Program-made: the position numbers and the translations under genes
Shown here: piece after piece, positions 12,708 to 24,704 of the stretch
How the letters are laid out: the number at the start of each line of letters is the position of its first letter
How positions within the stretch are numbered: the stretch's first letter is position 1
The notes under the pieces: generated by a model
The model's database searches: none
Told to the model about the DNA's origin: nothing
The model's input: the letters and a program-made list of their open reading frames with translations, nothing else
Assembly: GCA_958299035.1 (NCBI GenBank)
Contig: CATQJL010000168.1
Span: 1 to 64,000 of the forward strand
Origin: Cylicocyclus nassatus
Lineage: Eukaryota; Nematoda; Chromadorea; Rhabditida; Strongylidae
DNA length: 64,000 nucleotides
Direction: 5' to 3'

Positions 12708-15700
12708 GTGTCAAGGCCTACGAGCGAGTGTCAAGGCCTACGAGTGAGTGTCAAGGCCTACGAGCGAGTGTCAAAACCTACGAGCGAGTGTCAAGGCCTA
12801 CGAGTGAGTGTCAAGGCCTACGAGCGAGTGTCAAGGCCTACGAGCGAGTGTCAAGGCCTACGGGTGAGTGTCAAGGCCTACGAGCGAGTGTCAAGGCCTA
12901 CGAGCGAGTGTCAAGGCCTACGAGTGAGTGTCAAGGCCTACGAGCGAGTGTCAAGGCCTACGAGCGAGTGTCAAGGCCTACGGGTGAGTGTCAAGGCCTA
13001 CGAGCGAGTGTCAAGGCCTACGAGTGAGTGTCAAGGCCTACGAGTGAGTGTCAAGGCCTACGAGTGAGTGTCAAGGCCTACGAGTGAGTGTCAAGGCCTA
13101 CGAGCGAGTGTCAAGGCCTACGAGCGAGTGTCAAGGCCTACGAGCGAGTGTCAAGGCCTACGGGTGAGTGTCAAGGCCTACGAGCGAGTGTCAAGGCCTA
13201 CGAGTGAGTGTCAAGGCCTACGAGTGAGTGTCAAGGCCTACGAGTGAGTGTCAAGGCCTACGATCGAGTGTCAAGGCCTACGAGCGAGTGTCAAGGCCTA
13301 CGAGCGAGTGTCAAGGCCTACGAGCGAGTGTCAAGGCCTACGAGCGAGTGTCAAGGCCTACGAGCGAGTGTCAAGGCCTACGAGTGAGTGTCAAGGCCTA
13401 CGAGCGAGTGTCAAGGCCTACGAGCGAGTGTCAAGGCCTACGAGTGAGTGTCAAAACCTACGAGCGAGTGTCAAGGCCTACGAGTGAGTGTCAAGGCCTA
13501 CGAATGAGTGTCAAGGCCTACGAATGAGAGTCAAGGCCTACGAGCGAGTGTCAAGGCCTACGAGCGAGTGTCAAGGCCTACGAGCGAGTGTCAAAGCCTA
13601 CGAGCGAGTGTCAAGGCCTACGAGCGAGTGTCAAGGCCTACGAGTGAGTGTCAAGGCCTACGAGCGAGTGTCAAGGCCTACGAGTGAGTGTCAAGGCCTA
13701 CGAGCGAGTGTCAAGGCCTACGAGCGAGTGTCAAAGCCTACGAGCGAGTGTCAAGGCCTACGAGCGAGTGTCAAGGCCTACGAGTGAGTGTCAAGGCCTA
13801 CGAGCGAGTGTCAAGGCCTACGAGCGAGTGTCAAGGCCTACGAGCGAGTGTCAAGGCCTACGAGTGAGTGTCAAGGCCTACGAGCGAGTGTCAAGGCCTA
13901 CGAGCGAGTGAGTGTCAAAGCCTACGAGCGAGTGTCAAGGCCTACGAGCGAGTGTTAAGGCCTACGAGTGAGAGTCAAGGCCTACGAGCGAGTGTCAAGG
14001 CCTACGAGCGAGTGTCAAGGCCTACGAGCGAGTGTCAAGGCCTACGAGTGAGTGTCAAGGCCTACGAGCGAGTGTCAAGGCCTACGAGCGAGTGAGTGTC
14101 AAAGCCTACGAGCGAGTGTCAAGGCCTACGAGCGAGTGTTAAGGCCTACGAGTGAGAGTCAAGGCCTATGAGCGAGTGTCAAGGCCTACGAGCGAGTGTC
14201 AAGGCCTACGAGCGAGTGTCAAGGCCTACAAGTGAGTGTCAAAGCCTACGAGCGAGTGTCAAGGCCTACGAACGAGTGTCAAGGCCTACGAGCGAGTGTC
14301 AAAGCCTACGAGTGAGTGTCAAGGCCTACGAATGAGTGTCAAGGCCTACGAATGAGTGTCAAGGCCTACGAGCGAGTGTCAAGGCCTACGAGTGAGTGTC
14401 AAGGCCTACGAGCGAGTGTCAAAACCTACGAGCGAGTGTCAAGGCCTACGAGTGAGTGTCAAGGCCTACGAGCGAGTGTCAAGGCCTACGAGCGAGTGTC
14501 AAGGCCTACGGGTGAGTGTCAAGGCCTACGAGCGAGTGTCAAGGCCTACGAGCGAGTGTCAAGGCCTACGAGTGAGTGTCAAGGCCTACGAGCGAGTGTC
14601 AAGGCCTACGAGCGAGTGTCAAGGCCTACGGGTGAGTGTCAAGGCCTACGAGCGAGTGTCAAGGCCTACGAGTGAGTGTCAAGGCCTACGAGTGAGTGTC
14701 AAGGCCTACGAGTGAGTGTCAAGGCCTACGAGTGAGTGTCAAGGCCTACGAGCGAGTGTCAAGGCCTACGAGCGAGTGTCAAGGCCTACGAGCGAGTGTC
14801 AAGGCCTACGGGTGAGTGTCAAGGCCTACGAGCGAGTGTCAAGGCCTACGAGTGAGTGTCAAGGCCTACGAGTGAGTGTCAAGGCCTACGAGTGAGTGTC
14901 AAGGCCTACGAGCGAGTGTCAAGGCCTACGAGCGAGTGTCAAGGCCTACGAGCGAGTGTCAAGGCCTACGAGCGAGTGTCAAGGCCTACGAGCGAGTGTC
15001 AAGGCCTACGAGCGAGTGTCAAGGCCTACGAGTGAGTGTCAAGGCCTACGAGCGAGTGTCAAGGCCTATGAGCGAGTGTCAAGGCCTACGAGTGAGTGTC
15101 AAAACCTACGAGCGAGTGTCAAGGCCTACGAGTGAGTGTCAAGGCCTACGAATGAGTGTCAAGGCCTACGAATGAGAGTCAAGGCCTACGAGCGAGTGTC
15201 AAGGCCTACGAGCGAGTGTCAAGGCCTACGAGCGAGTGTCAAAGCCTACGAGCGAGTGTCAAGGCCTACGAGCGAGTGTCAAGGCCTACGAGCGAGTGTC
15301 GAGGCCTACGAGCGAGTGTCAAGGCCTACGAGTGAGTGTCAAGGCCTACGAGCGAGTGTCAAGGCCTACGAGCGAGTGTCAAGGCCTACGAGCGAGTGTC
15401 AAGGCCTACGAGCGAGTGTCAAGGCCTACGGGTGAGTGTCAAGGCCTACGAGCGAGTGTCAAGGCCTACGAGCGAGTGTCAAGGCCTACGAGCGAGTGTC
15501 AAGGCCTACGAGTGAGTGTCAAGGCCTACGAGCGAGTGTCAAGGCCTACGAGCGAGTGTCAAGGCCTACGAGCGAGTGTCAAGGCCTACGAGTGAGTGTC
15601 AAGGCCTACGAGCGAGTGTCAAGGCCTACGAGCGAGTGAGTGTCAAAGCCTACGAGCGAGTGTCAAGGCCTACGAGCGAGTGTTAAGGCCTACGAGTGAG

Positions 15701-18051
15701 AGTCAAGGCCTACGAGCGAGTGTCAAGGCCTACGAGCGAGTGTCAAGGCCTACGAGCGAGTGTCAAGGCCTACGAGTGAGTGTCAAGGCCTACGAGCGAG
15801 TGTCAAGGCCTACGAGCGAGTGAGTGTCAAAGCCTACGAGCGAGTGTCAAGGCCTACGAGCGAGTGTTAAGGCCTACGAGTGAGAGTCAAGGCCTACGAG
15901 CGAGTGTCAAGACCTACGAGCGAGTGTCAAGGCCTACGAGCGAGTGTCAAGGCCTACAAGTGAGTGTCAAAGCCTACGAGCGAGTGTCAAGGCCTACGAG
16001 CGAGTGTCAAAGCCTACGAGTGAGTGTCAAGGCCTACGAATGAGTGTCAAGGCCTACGAGCGAGTGTCAAGGCCTACGAGTGAGTGTCAAGGCCTACGAG
16101 CGAGTGTCAAAACCTACGAGCGAGTGTCAAGGCCTACGAGTGAGTGTCAAGGCCTACGAGCGAGTGTCAAGGCCTACGAGCGAGTGTCAAGGCCTACGAG
16201 CGAGTGTCAAAGCCTACGAGTGAGTGTCAAGGCCTACGAGTGAGTGTCAAGGCCTACGAGTGAGTGTCAAGGCCTACGAGCGAGTGTCAAGGCCTACGAG
16301 CGAGTGTCAAGGCCTACGAGCGAGTGTCAAGGCCTACGAGCGAGTGTCAAGGCCTACGAGCGAGTGTCAAGGCCTACGAGCGAGTGTCAAGGCCTACGAG
16401 CGAGTGTCAAGGCCTACGAGCGAGTGTCAAGGCCTACGAGTGAGTGTCAAGGCCTACGAGCGAGTGTCAAGGCCTACGAGCGAGTGTCAAGGCCTACGAG
16501 TGAGTGTCAAAACCTACGAGCGAGTGTCAAAGCCTACGAGTGAGTGTCAAGGCCTACGAATGAGTGTCAAGGCCTACGAGCGAGTGTCAAGGCCTACGAT
16601 CGAGTGTCAAGGCCTACGAGCGAGTGTCAAGGCCTACGAGCGAGTGTCAAGGCCTACGAGCGAGTGTCAAGGCCTACGAGCGAGTGTCAAGGCCTACGAG
16701 CGAGTGTCAAGGCCTACGAGTGAGTGTCAAGGCCTACGAGTGAGTGTCAAAACCTACGAGCGAGTGTCAAGGCCTACGAGTGAGTGTCAAGGCCTACGAA
16801 TGAGTGTCAAGGCCTACGAATGAGAGTCAAGGCCTACGAGCGAGTGTCAAGGCCTACGAGCGAGTGTCAAGGCCTACGAGCGAGTGTCAAAGCCTACGAG
16901 CGAGTGTCAAGGCCTACGAGCGAGTGTCAAGGCCTACGAGCGAGTGTCGAGGCCTACGAGCGAGTGTCAAGGCCTACGAGTGAGTGTCAAGGCCTACGAG
17001 CGAGTGTCAAGGCCTACGAGCGAGTGTCAAGGCCTACGAGCGAGTGTCAAGGCCTACGAGCGAGTGTCAAGGCCTACGGGTGAGTGTCAAGGCCTACGAG
17101 CGAGTGTCAAGGCCTACGAGCGAGTGTCAAGGCCTACGAGCGAGTGTCAAGGCCTACGAGTGAGTGTCAAGGCCTACGAGCGAGTGTCAAGGCCTACGAG
17201 CGAGTGTCAAGGCCTACGAGCGAGTGTCAAGGCCTACGAGTGAGTGTCAAGGCCTACGAGCGAGTGTCAAGGCCTACGAGCGAGTGAGTGTCAAAGCCTA
17301 CGAGCGAGTGTCAAGGCCTACGAGCGAGTGTTAAGGCCTACGAGTGAGAGTCAAGGCCTACGAGCGAGTGTCAAGGCCTACGAGCGAGTGTCAAGGCCTA
17401 CGAGCGAGTGTCAAGGCCTACGAGTGAGTGTCAAGGCCTACGAGCGAGTGTCAAGGCCTACGAGCGAGTGAGTGTCAAAGCCTACGAGCGAGTGTCAAGG
17501 CCTACGAGCGAGTGTTAAGGCCTACGAGTGAGAGTCAAGGCCTACGAGCGAGTGTCAAGACCTACGAGCGAGTGTCAAGGCCTACGAGCGAGTGTCAAGG
17601 CCTACAAGTGAGTGTCAAAGCCTACGAGCGAGTGTCAAGGCCTACGAGCGAGTGTCAAAGCCTACGAGTGAGTGTCAAGGCCTACGAATGAGTGTCAAGG
17701 CCTACGAGCGAGTGTCAAGGCCTACGAGTGAGTGTCAAGGCCTACGAGCGAGTGTCAAAACCTACGAGCGAGTGTCAAGGCCTACGAGTGAGTGTCAAGG
17801 CCTACGAGCGAGTGTCAAGGCCTACGAGCGAGTGTCAAGGCCTACGGGTGAGTGTCAAGGCCTACGAGCGAGTGTCAAGGCCTACGAGCGAGTGTCAAGG
17901 CCTACGAGTGAGTGTCAAGGCCTACGAGCGAGTGTCAAGGCCTACGAGCGAGTGTCAAGGCCTACGGGTGAGTGTCAAGGCCTACGAGCGAGTGTCAAGG
18001 CCTACGAGTGAGTGTCAAGGCCTACGAGTGAGTGTCAAGGCCTACGAGTGA
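12700..18051 (+). repeat. Higher-order repeat with about 1,648-bp period
   Basis: Blocks beginning at 12708 and 14356 are identical in monomer order over at least 360 bp, and blocks at 13488, 15136 and 16784 begin with the same cgaatgag units 1,648 bp apart. A copy of the 12708 block also lies at 17692. Small insertions or deletions of whole monomers break exact periodicity: 12608 to 15944 is 3,336 bp, 40 bp more than two periods. A shared module starting with cgaatgag and containing gtcgagg occurs at 11800, 15136, 16784 and 20092. Confidence 0.8.
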
Positions 18052-20491
18052 GTGTCAAGGCCTACGAGTGAGTGTCAAGGCCTACGAGCGAGTGTCAAGG
18101 CCTACGAGCGAGTGTCAAGGCCTACGAGCGAGTGTCAAGGCCTACGGGTGAGTGTCAAGGCCTACGAGCGAGTGTCAAGGCCTACGAGTGAGTGTCAAGG
18201 CCTACGAGTGAGTGTCAAGGCCTACGAGCGAGTGTCAAGGCCTACGAGCGAGTGTCAAGGCCTACGGGTGAGTGTCAAGGCCTACGAGCGAGTGTCAAGG
18301 CCTACGAGTGAGTGTCAAGGCCTACGAGCGAGTGTCAAGGCCTACGAGCGAGTGTCAAGGCCTACGGGTGAGTGTCAAGGCCTACGAGCGAGTGTCAAGG
18401 CCTACGAGTGAGTGTCAAGGCCTACGAGTGAGTGTCAAGGCCTACGAGTGAGTGTCAAGGCCTACGAGTGAGTGTCAAGGCCTACGAGCGAGTGTCAAGG
18501 CCTACGAGCGAGTGTCAAGGCCTACGAGCGAGTGTCAAGGCCTACGGGTGAGTGTCAAGGCCTACGAGCGAGTGTCAAGGCCTACGAGTGAGTGTCAAGG
18601 CCTACGAGCGAGTGTCAAGGCCTACGAGCGAGTGTCAAGGCCTACGATCGAGTGTCAAGGCCTACGAGCGAGTGTCAAGGCCTACGAGCGAGTGGCAAGG
18701 CCTACGAGCGAGTGTCAAGGCCTACGAGCGAGTGTCAAGGCCTACGAGCGAGTGTCAAGGCCTACGAGTGAGTGTCAAGGCCTACGAGCGAGTGTCAAGG
18801 CCTACGAGCGAGTGTCAAGGCCTACGAGTGAGTGTCAAAACCTACGAGCGAGTGTCAAGGCCTACGAGTGAGTGTCAAGGCCTACGAATGAGTGTCAAGG
18901 CCTACGAATGAGAGTCAAGGCCTACGAGCGAGTGTCAAGGCCTACGAGCGAGTGTCAAGGCCTACGAGCGAGTGTCAAAGCCTACGAGCGAGTGTCAAGG
19001 CCTACGAGCGAGTGTCAAGGCCTACGAGCGAGTGTCGAGGCCTACGAGCGAGTGTCAAGGCCTACGAGTGAGTGTCAAGGCCTACGAGCGAGTGTCAAGG
19101 CCTACGAGTGAGTGTCAAGGCCTACAAGTGAGTGTCAAAGCCTACGAGCGAGTGTCAAGGCCTACGAGCGAGTGTCAAGGCCTACGGGTGAGTGTCAAGG
19201 CCTACGAGCGAGTGTCAAGGCCTACGAGTGAGTGTCAAGGCCTACGAGTGAGTGTCAAGGCCTACGAGTGAGTGTCAAGGCCTACGAGTGAGTGTCAAGG
19301 CCTACGAGCGAGTGTCAAGGCCTACGAGCGAGTGTCAAGGCCTACGAGCGAGTGTCAAGGCCTACGGGTGAGTGTCAAGGCCTACGAGCGAGTGTCAAGG
19401 CCTACGAGTGAGTGTCAAGGCCTACGAGTGAGTGTCAAGGCCTACGAGCGAGTGTCAAGGCCTACGAGCGAGTGTCAAGGCCTACGGGTGAGTGTCAAGG
19501 CCTACGAGCGAGTGTCAAGGCCTACGAGTGAGTGTCAAGGCCTACGAGCGAGTGTCAAGGCCTACGAGCGAGTGTCAAGGCCTACGGGTGAGTGTCAAGG
19601 CCTACGAGCGAGTGTCAAGGCCTACGAGTGAGTGTCAAGGCCTACGAGTGAGTGTCAAGGCCTACGAGTGAGTGTCAAGGCCTACGAGTGAGTGTCAAGG
19701 CCTACGAGCGAGTGTCAAGGCCTACGAGCGAGTGTCAAGGCCTACGAGCGAGTGTCAAGGCCTACGGGTGAGTGTCAAGGCCTACGAGCGAGTGTCAAGG
19801 CCTACGAGTGAGTGTCAAAACCTACGAGCGAGTGTCAAGGCCTACGAGCGAGTGTCAAGGCCTACGATCGAGTGTCAAGGCCTACGAGCGAGTGTCAAGG
19901 CCTACGAGCGAGTGGCAAGGCCTACGAGCGAGTGTCAAGGCCTACGAGCGAGTGTCAAGGCCTACGAGCGAGTGTCAAGGCCTACGAGTGAGTGTCAAGG
20001 CCTACGAGCGAGTGTCAAGGCCTACGAGCGAGTGTCAAGGCCTACGAGTGAGTGTCAAAACCTACGAGCGAGTGTCAAGGCCTACGAGTGAGTGTCAAGG
20101 CCTACGAATGAGTGTCAAGGCCTACGAATGAGAGTCAAGGCCTACGAGCGAGTGTCAAGGCCTACGAGCGAGTGTCAAGGCCTACGAGCGAGTGTCAAAG
20201 CCTACGAGCGAGTGTCAAGGCCTACGAGCGAGTGTCAAGGCCTACGAGCGAGTGTCGAGGCCTACGAGCGAGTGTCAAGGCCTACGAGTGAGTGTCAAGG
20301 CCTACGAGCGAGTGTCAAGGCCTACGAGCGAGTGTCAAGGCCTACGAGCGAGTGTCAAGGCCTACGAGCGAGTGTCAAGGCCTACGGGTGAGTGTCAAGG
20401 CCTACGAGCGAGTGTCAAGGCCTACGAGCGAGTGTCAAGGCCTACGAGCGAGTGTCAAGGCCTACGAGTGAGTGTCAAGGCCTACGAGCGA
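18052..20491 (+). repeat. Tandem 1,220-bp higher-order repeat, two copies
   Basis: Monomer order from 18052 recurs from 19272, an offset of exactly 61 monomers. Matches include identical runs at 18052-18411 and 19272-19631, the rare cgatcgag and agtggc units near 18650/19870 and 18690/19910, and cgaatgag units at 18890/20110. The second copy differs by a caaaacc unit near 19816. The rare variants make this a true segmental copy rather than background monomer similarity. Confidence 0.85.
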
Positions 20492-23400
20492 GTGTCAAGG
20501 CCTACGAGCGAGTGTCAAGGCCTACGAGCGAGTGTCAAGGCCTACGAGTGAGTGTCAAGGCCTACGAGCGAGTGTCAAGGCCTACGAGCGAGTGAGTGTC
20601 AAAGCCTACGAGCGAGTGTCAAGGCCTACGAGCGAGTGTTAAGGCCTACGAGTGAGAGTCAAGGCCTACGAGCGAGTGTCAAGGCCTACGAGCGAGTGTC
20701 AAGGCCTACGAGCGAGTGTCAAGGCCTACGAGTGAGTGTCAAGGCCTACGAGCGAGTGTCAAGGCCTACGAGCGAGTGAGTGTCAAAGCCTACGAGCGAG
20801 TGTCAAGGCCTACGAGCGAGTGTTAAGGCCTACGAGTGAGAGTCAAGGCCTACGAGCGAGTGTCAAGACCTACGAGCGAGTGTCAAGGCCTACGAGCGAG
20901 TGTCAAGGCCTACAAGTGAGTGTCAAAGCCTACGAGCGAGTGTCAAGGCCTACGAGCGAGTGTCAAAGCCTACGAGTGAGTGTCAAGGCCTACGAGCGAG
21001 TGTCAAGGCCTACGAGCGAGTGTCAAGGCCTACGAGCGAGTGTCAAGGCCTACGAGCGAGTGTCAAGGCCTACGAGTGAGTGTCAAGGCCTACGAGCGAG
21101 TGTCAAGGCCTACGAGCGAGTGTCAAGGCCTACGAGTGAGTGTCAAGGCCTACGAGCGAGTGTCAAGGCCTACGAGCGAGTGTCAAGGCCTACGGGTGAG
21201 TGTCAAGGCCTACGAGCGAGTGTCAAGGCCTACGAGTGAGTGTCAAGGCCTACGAGTGAGTGTCAAGGCCTACGAGTGAGTGTCAAGGCCTACGAGTGAG
21301 TGTCAAGGCCTACGAGCGAGTGTCAAGGCCTACGAGCGAGTGTCAAGGCCTACGAGCGAGTGTCATGCCTACGAGCGAGTGTCAAGGCCTACGAGCGAGT
21401 GTCAAGGCCTACGAGCGAGTGTCAAGGCCTACGAGTGAGTGTCAAGGCCTACGAGTGAGTGTCAAGGCCTACGAGTGAGTGTCAAGGCCTACGAGCGAGT
21501 GTCAAGGCCTACGAGTGAGTGTCAAAACCTACGAGCGAGTGTCAAGGCCTACGAGTGAGTGTCAAGGCCTACGAATAAGTGTCAAGGCCTACGAATGAGA
21601 GTCAAGGCCTACGAGCGAGTGTCAAGGCCTACGAGCGAGTGTCAAGGCCTACGAGCGAGTGTCAAAGCCTACGAGCGAGTGTCAAGGCCTACGAGCGAGT
21701 GTCAAGGCCTACGAGCGAGTGTCAAGGCCTACGAGTGAGTGTCAAGGCCTACGAGCGAGTGTCAAGGCCTACGAGCGAGTGTCAAGGCCTACGAGCGACT
21801 GTCAAGGCCTACGAGTGAGTGTCAAGGCCTACGAGCGAGTGTTAAGGCCTACGAGTGAGAGTCAAGGCCTACGAGCGACTGTCAAGGCCTACGAGCGAGT
21901 GTCAAGGCCTACGAGCGAGTGTCAAGGCCTACGAGTGAGTGTCAAGGCCTACGAGCGAGTGTCAAGGCCTACGAGTGAGTGTCAAGGCCTACGAGCTAGT
22001 GTCAAGGCCTACGAGCGAGTGTCAAGGCCTACGAGTGAGTGTCAAGGCCTACGAGCGAGTGTCAAGGCCTACGAGCGAGTGTCAAGGCCTACGAGTGAGT
22101 GTCAAGGCCTACGAGCGAGTGTCAAGGCCTACGAGCGAGTGTCAAGGCCTACGGGTGAGTGTCAAGGCCTACGAGCGAGTGTCAAGGCCTACGAGTAAGT
22201 GTCAAGGCTTACGAGTGAGTGTCAAGGCCTACGAGTGAGTGTCAAGGCCTACGAGCGAGTGTCAAGGCCTACGAGTGAGTGTCAAGGCCTACGAGCGAGT
22301 GTCAAGGCCTACGAGTGAGTGTCAAGGCCTACGAGTGAGTGTCAAGGCCTACGAGTGAGTGTCAAGGCCTACGAGCGAGTGTCAAGGCCTACGAGTGAGT
22401 GTCAAGGCCTACGAGCGAGTGTCAAGGCCTACGAGTGAGTGTCAAGGCCTACGAGCGAGTGTCAAGGCCTACGAGCGAGTGTCAAAGCCTACGAGCGAGT
22501 GTCAAGGCCTACGAGCGAGTGTCAAGGCCTACGAGTGAGTGTCAAGGCCTACGAGCGAGTGTCAAGGCCTACGAGCGAGTGTCAAGGCCTACGAGCGAGT
22601 GTCAAGGCCTACGAGTGAGTGTCAAGGCCTACGAGCGAGTGTCAAGGCCTACGAGCGAGTGAGTGTCAAAGCCTACGAGCGAGTGTCAAGGCCTACGAGC
22701 GAGTGTTAAGGCCTACGAGTGAGAGTCAAGGCCTACGAGCGAGTGTCAAGGCCTACGAGCGAGTGTCAAGGCCTACGAGCGAGTGTCAAGGCCTACGAGT
22801 GAGTGTCAAGGCCTACGAGCGAGTGTCAAGGCCTACGAGCGAGTGAGTGTCAAAGCCTACGAGCGAGTGTCAAGGCCTACGAGCGAGTGTTAAGGCCTAC
22901 GAGTGAGAGTCAAGGCCTATGAGCGAGTGTCAAGGCCTACGAGCGAGTGTCAAGGCCTACGAGCGAGTGTCAAGGCCTACAAGTGAGTGTCAAAGCCTAC
23001 GAGCGAGTGTCAAGGCCTACGAACGAGTGTCAAGGCCTACGAGCGAGTGTCAAAGCCTACGAGTGAGTGTCAAGGCCTACGAATGAGTGTCAAGGCCTAC
23101 GAATGAGTGTCAAGGCCTACGAGCGAGTGTCAAGGCCTACGAGTGAGTGTCAAGGCCTACGAGCGAGTGTCAAGGCCTACGAGCGAGTGTCAAGGCCTAC
23201 GAGTGAGTGTCAAAGCCTACGAGCGAGTGTCAAGGCCTACGAGCGAGTGTCAAGGCCTACGAGCGAGTGTCAAGGCCTACAAGCGAGTGTCAAGGCCTAC
23301 GAGTGAGTGTCAAGGCCTACGAGCGAGTGTCAAGGCCTACGAGTGAGTGTCAAGGCCTACGAGCGAGTGTCAAGGCCTACGAGCGAGTGTCAAGGCCTAC

Positions 23401-24704
23401 GAGCGAGTGTCAAGGCCTACGAGCGAGTGTCAAGGCCTACGAGTGAGTGTCAAGGCCTACGAGCGAGTGTCAAGGCCTACGAGCGAGTGTCAAGGCCTAC
23501 GGGTGAGTGTCAAGGCCTACGAGCGAGTGTCAAGGCCTACGAGTGAGTGTCAAGGCCTACGAGTGAGTGTCAAGGCCTACGAGTGAGTGTCAAGGCCTAC
23601 GAGTGAGTGTCAAGGCCTACGAGCGAGTGTCAAGGCCTACGAGCGAGTGTCAAGGCCTACGAGCGAGTGTCAAGGCCTACGGGTGAGTGTCAAGGCCTAC
23701 GAGCGAGTGTCAAGGCCTACGAGTGAGTGTCAAGGCCTACGAGTGAGTGTCAAGGCCTACGAGTGAGTGTCAAGGCCTACGAGCGAGTGTCAAGGCCTAC
23801 GAGCGAGTGTCAAGGCCTACGAGCGAGTGTCAAGGCCTACGAGCGAGTGTCAAGGCCTACGAGCGAGTGTCAAGGCCTACGAGCGAGTGTCAAGGCCTAC
23901 GGGTGAGTGTCAAGGCCTACGAGCGAGTGTCAAGGCCTACGAGCGAGCGTCAAGGCCTACGAGTGAGTGTCAAGGCCTACGAGCGAGTGTCAAGGCCTAC
24001 GAGCGAGTGTCAAGGCCTACGGGTGAGTGTCAAGGCCTACGAGCGAGTGTCAAGGCCTACGAGCGAGTGTCAAGGCCTACGAGCGAGTGTCAAGGCCTAC
24101 AAGCGAGTGTCAAGGCCTACGAGTGAGTGTCAAGGCCTACGAGCGAGTGTCAAGGCCTACGAGTGAGTGTCAAGGCCTACGAGCGAGTGTCAAGGCCCAC
24201 GAGCGAGTGTCAAGGCCTACGAGTGAGTGTCAAGGCCTACGAGCGAGTGTCAAGGCCTACGAGCGAGTGTCAAGGCCTACGAGCGAGTGTCAAGGCCTAC
24301 GAGCGAGTGTCAAGGCCTACGAGCGAGTGTCAAGGCCTACGAGCGAGTGTCAAGGCCTACGAGCGAGTGTCAAGGCCTACGGGTGAGTGTCAAGGCCTAC
24401 GAGCGAGTGTCAAGGCCTACGAGCGAGTGTCAAGGCCTACGAGCGAGTGTCAAGGCCTACGAGCGAGTGTCAAGGCCTACGGGTGAGTGTCAAGGCCTAC
24501 GAGCGAGTGTCAAGGCCTACGAGCGAGTGTCAAGGCCTACGAGTGAGTGTCAAGGCCTACGAGCGAGTGTCAAGGCCTACGAGCGAGTGTCAAGGCCTAC
24601 GGGTGAGTGTCAAGGCCTACGAGCGAGTGTCAAGGCCTACGAGTGAGTGTCAAGGCCTACGAGTGAGTGTCAAGGCCTACGAGTGAGTGTCAAGGCCTAC
24701 GAGT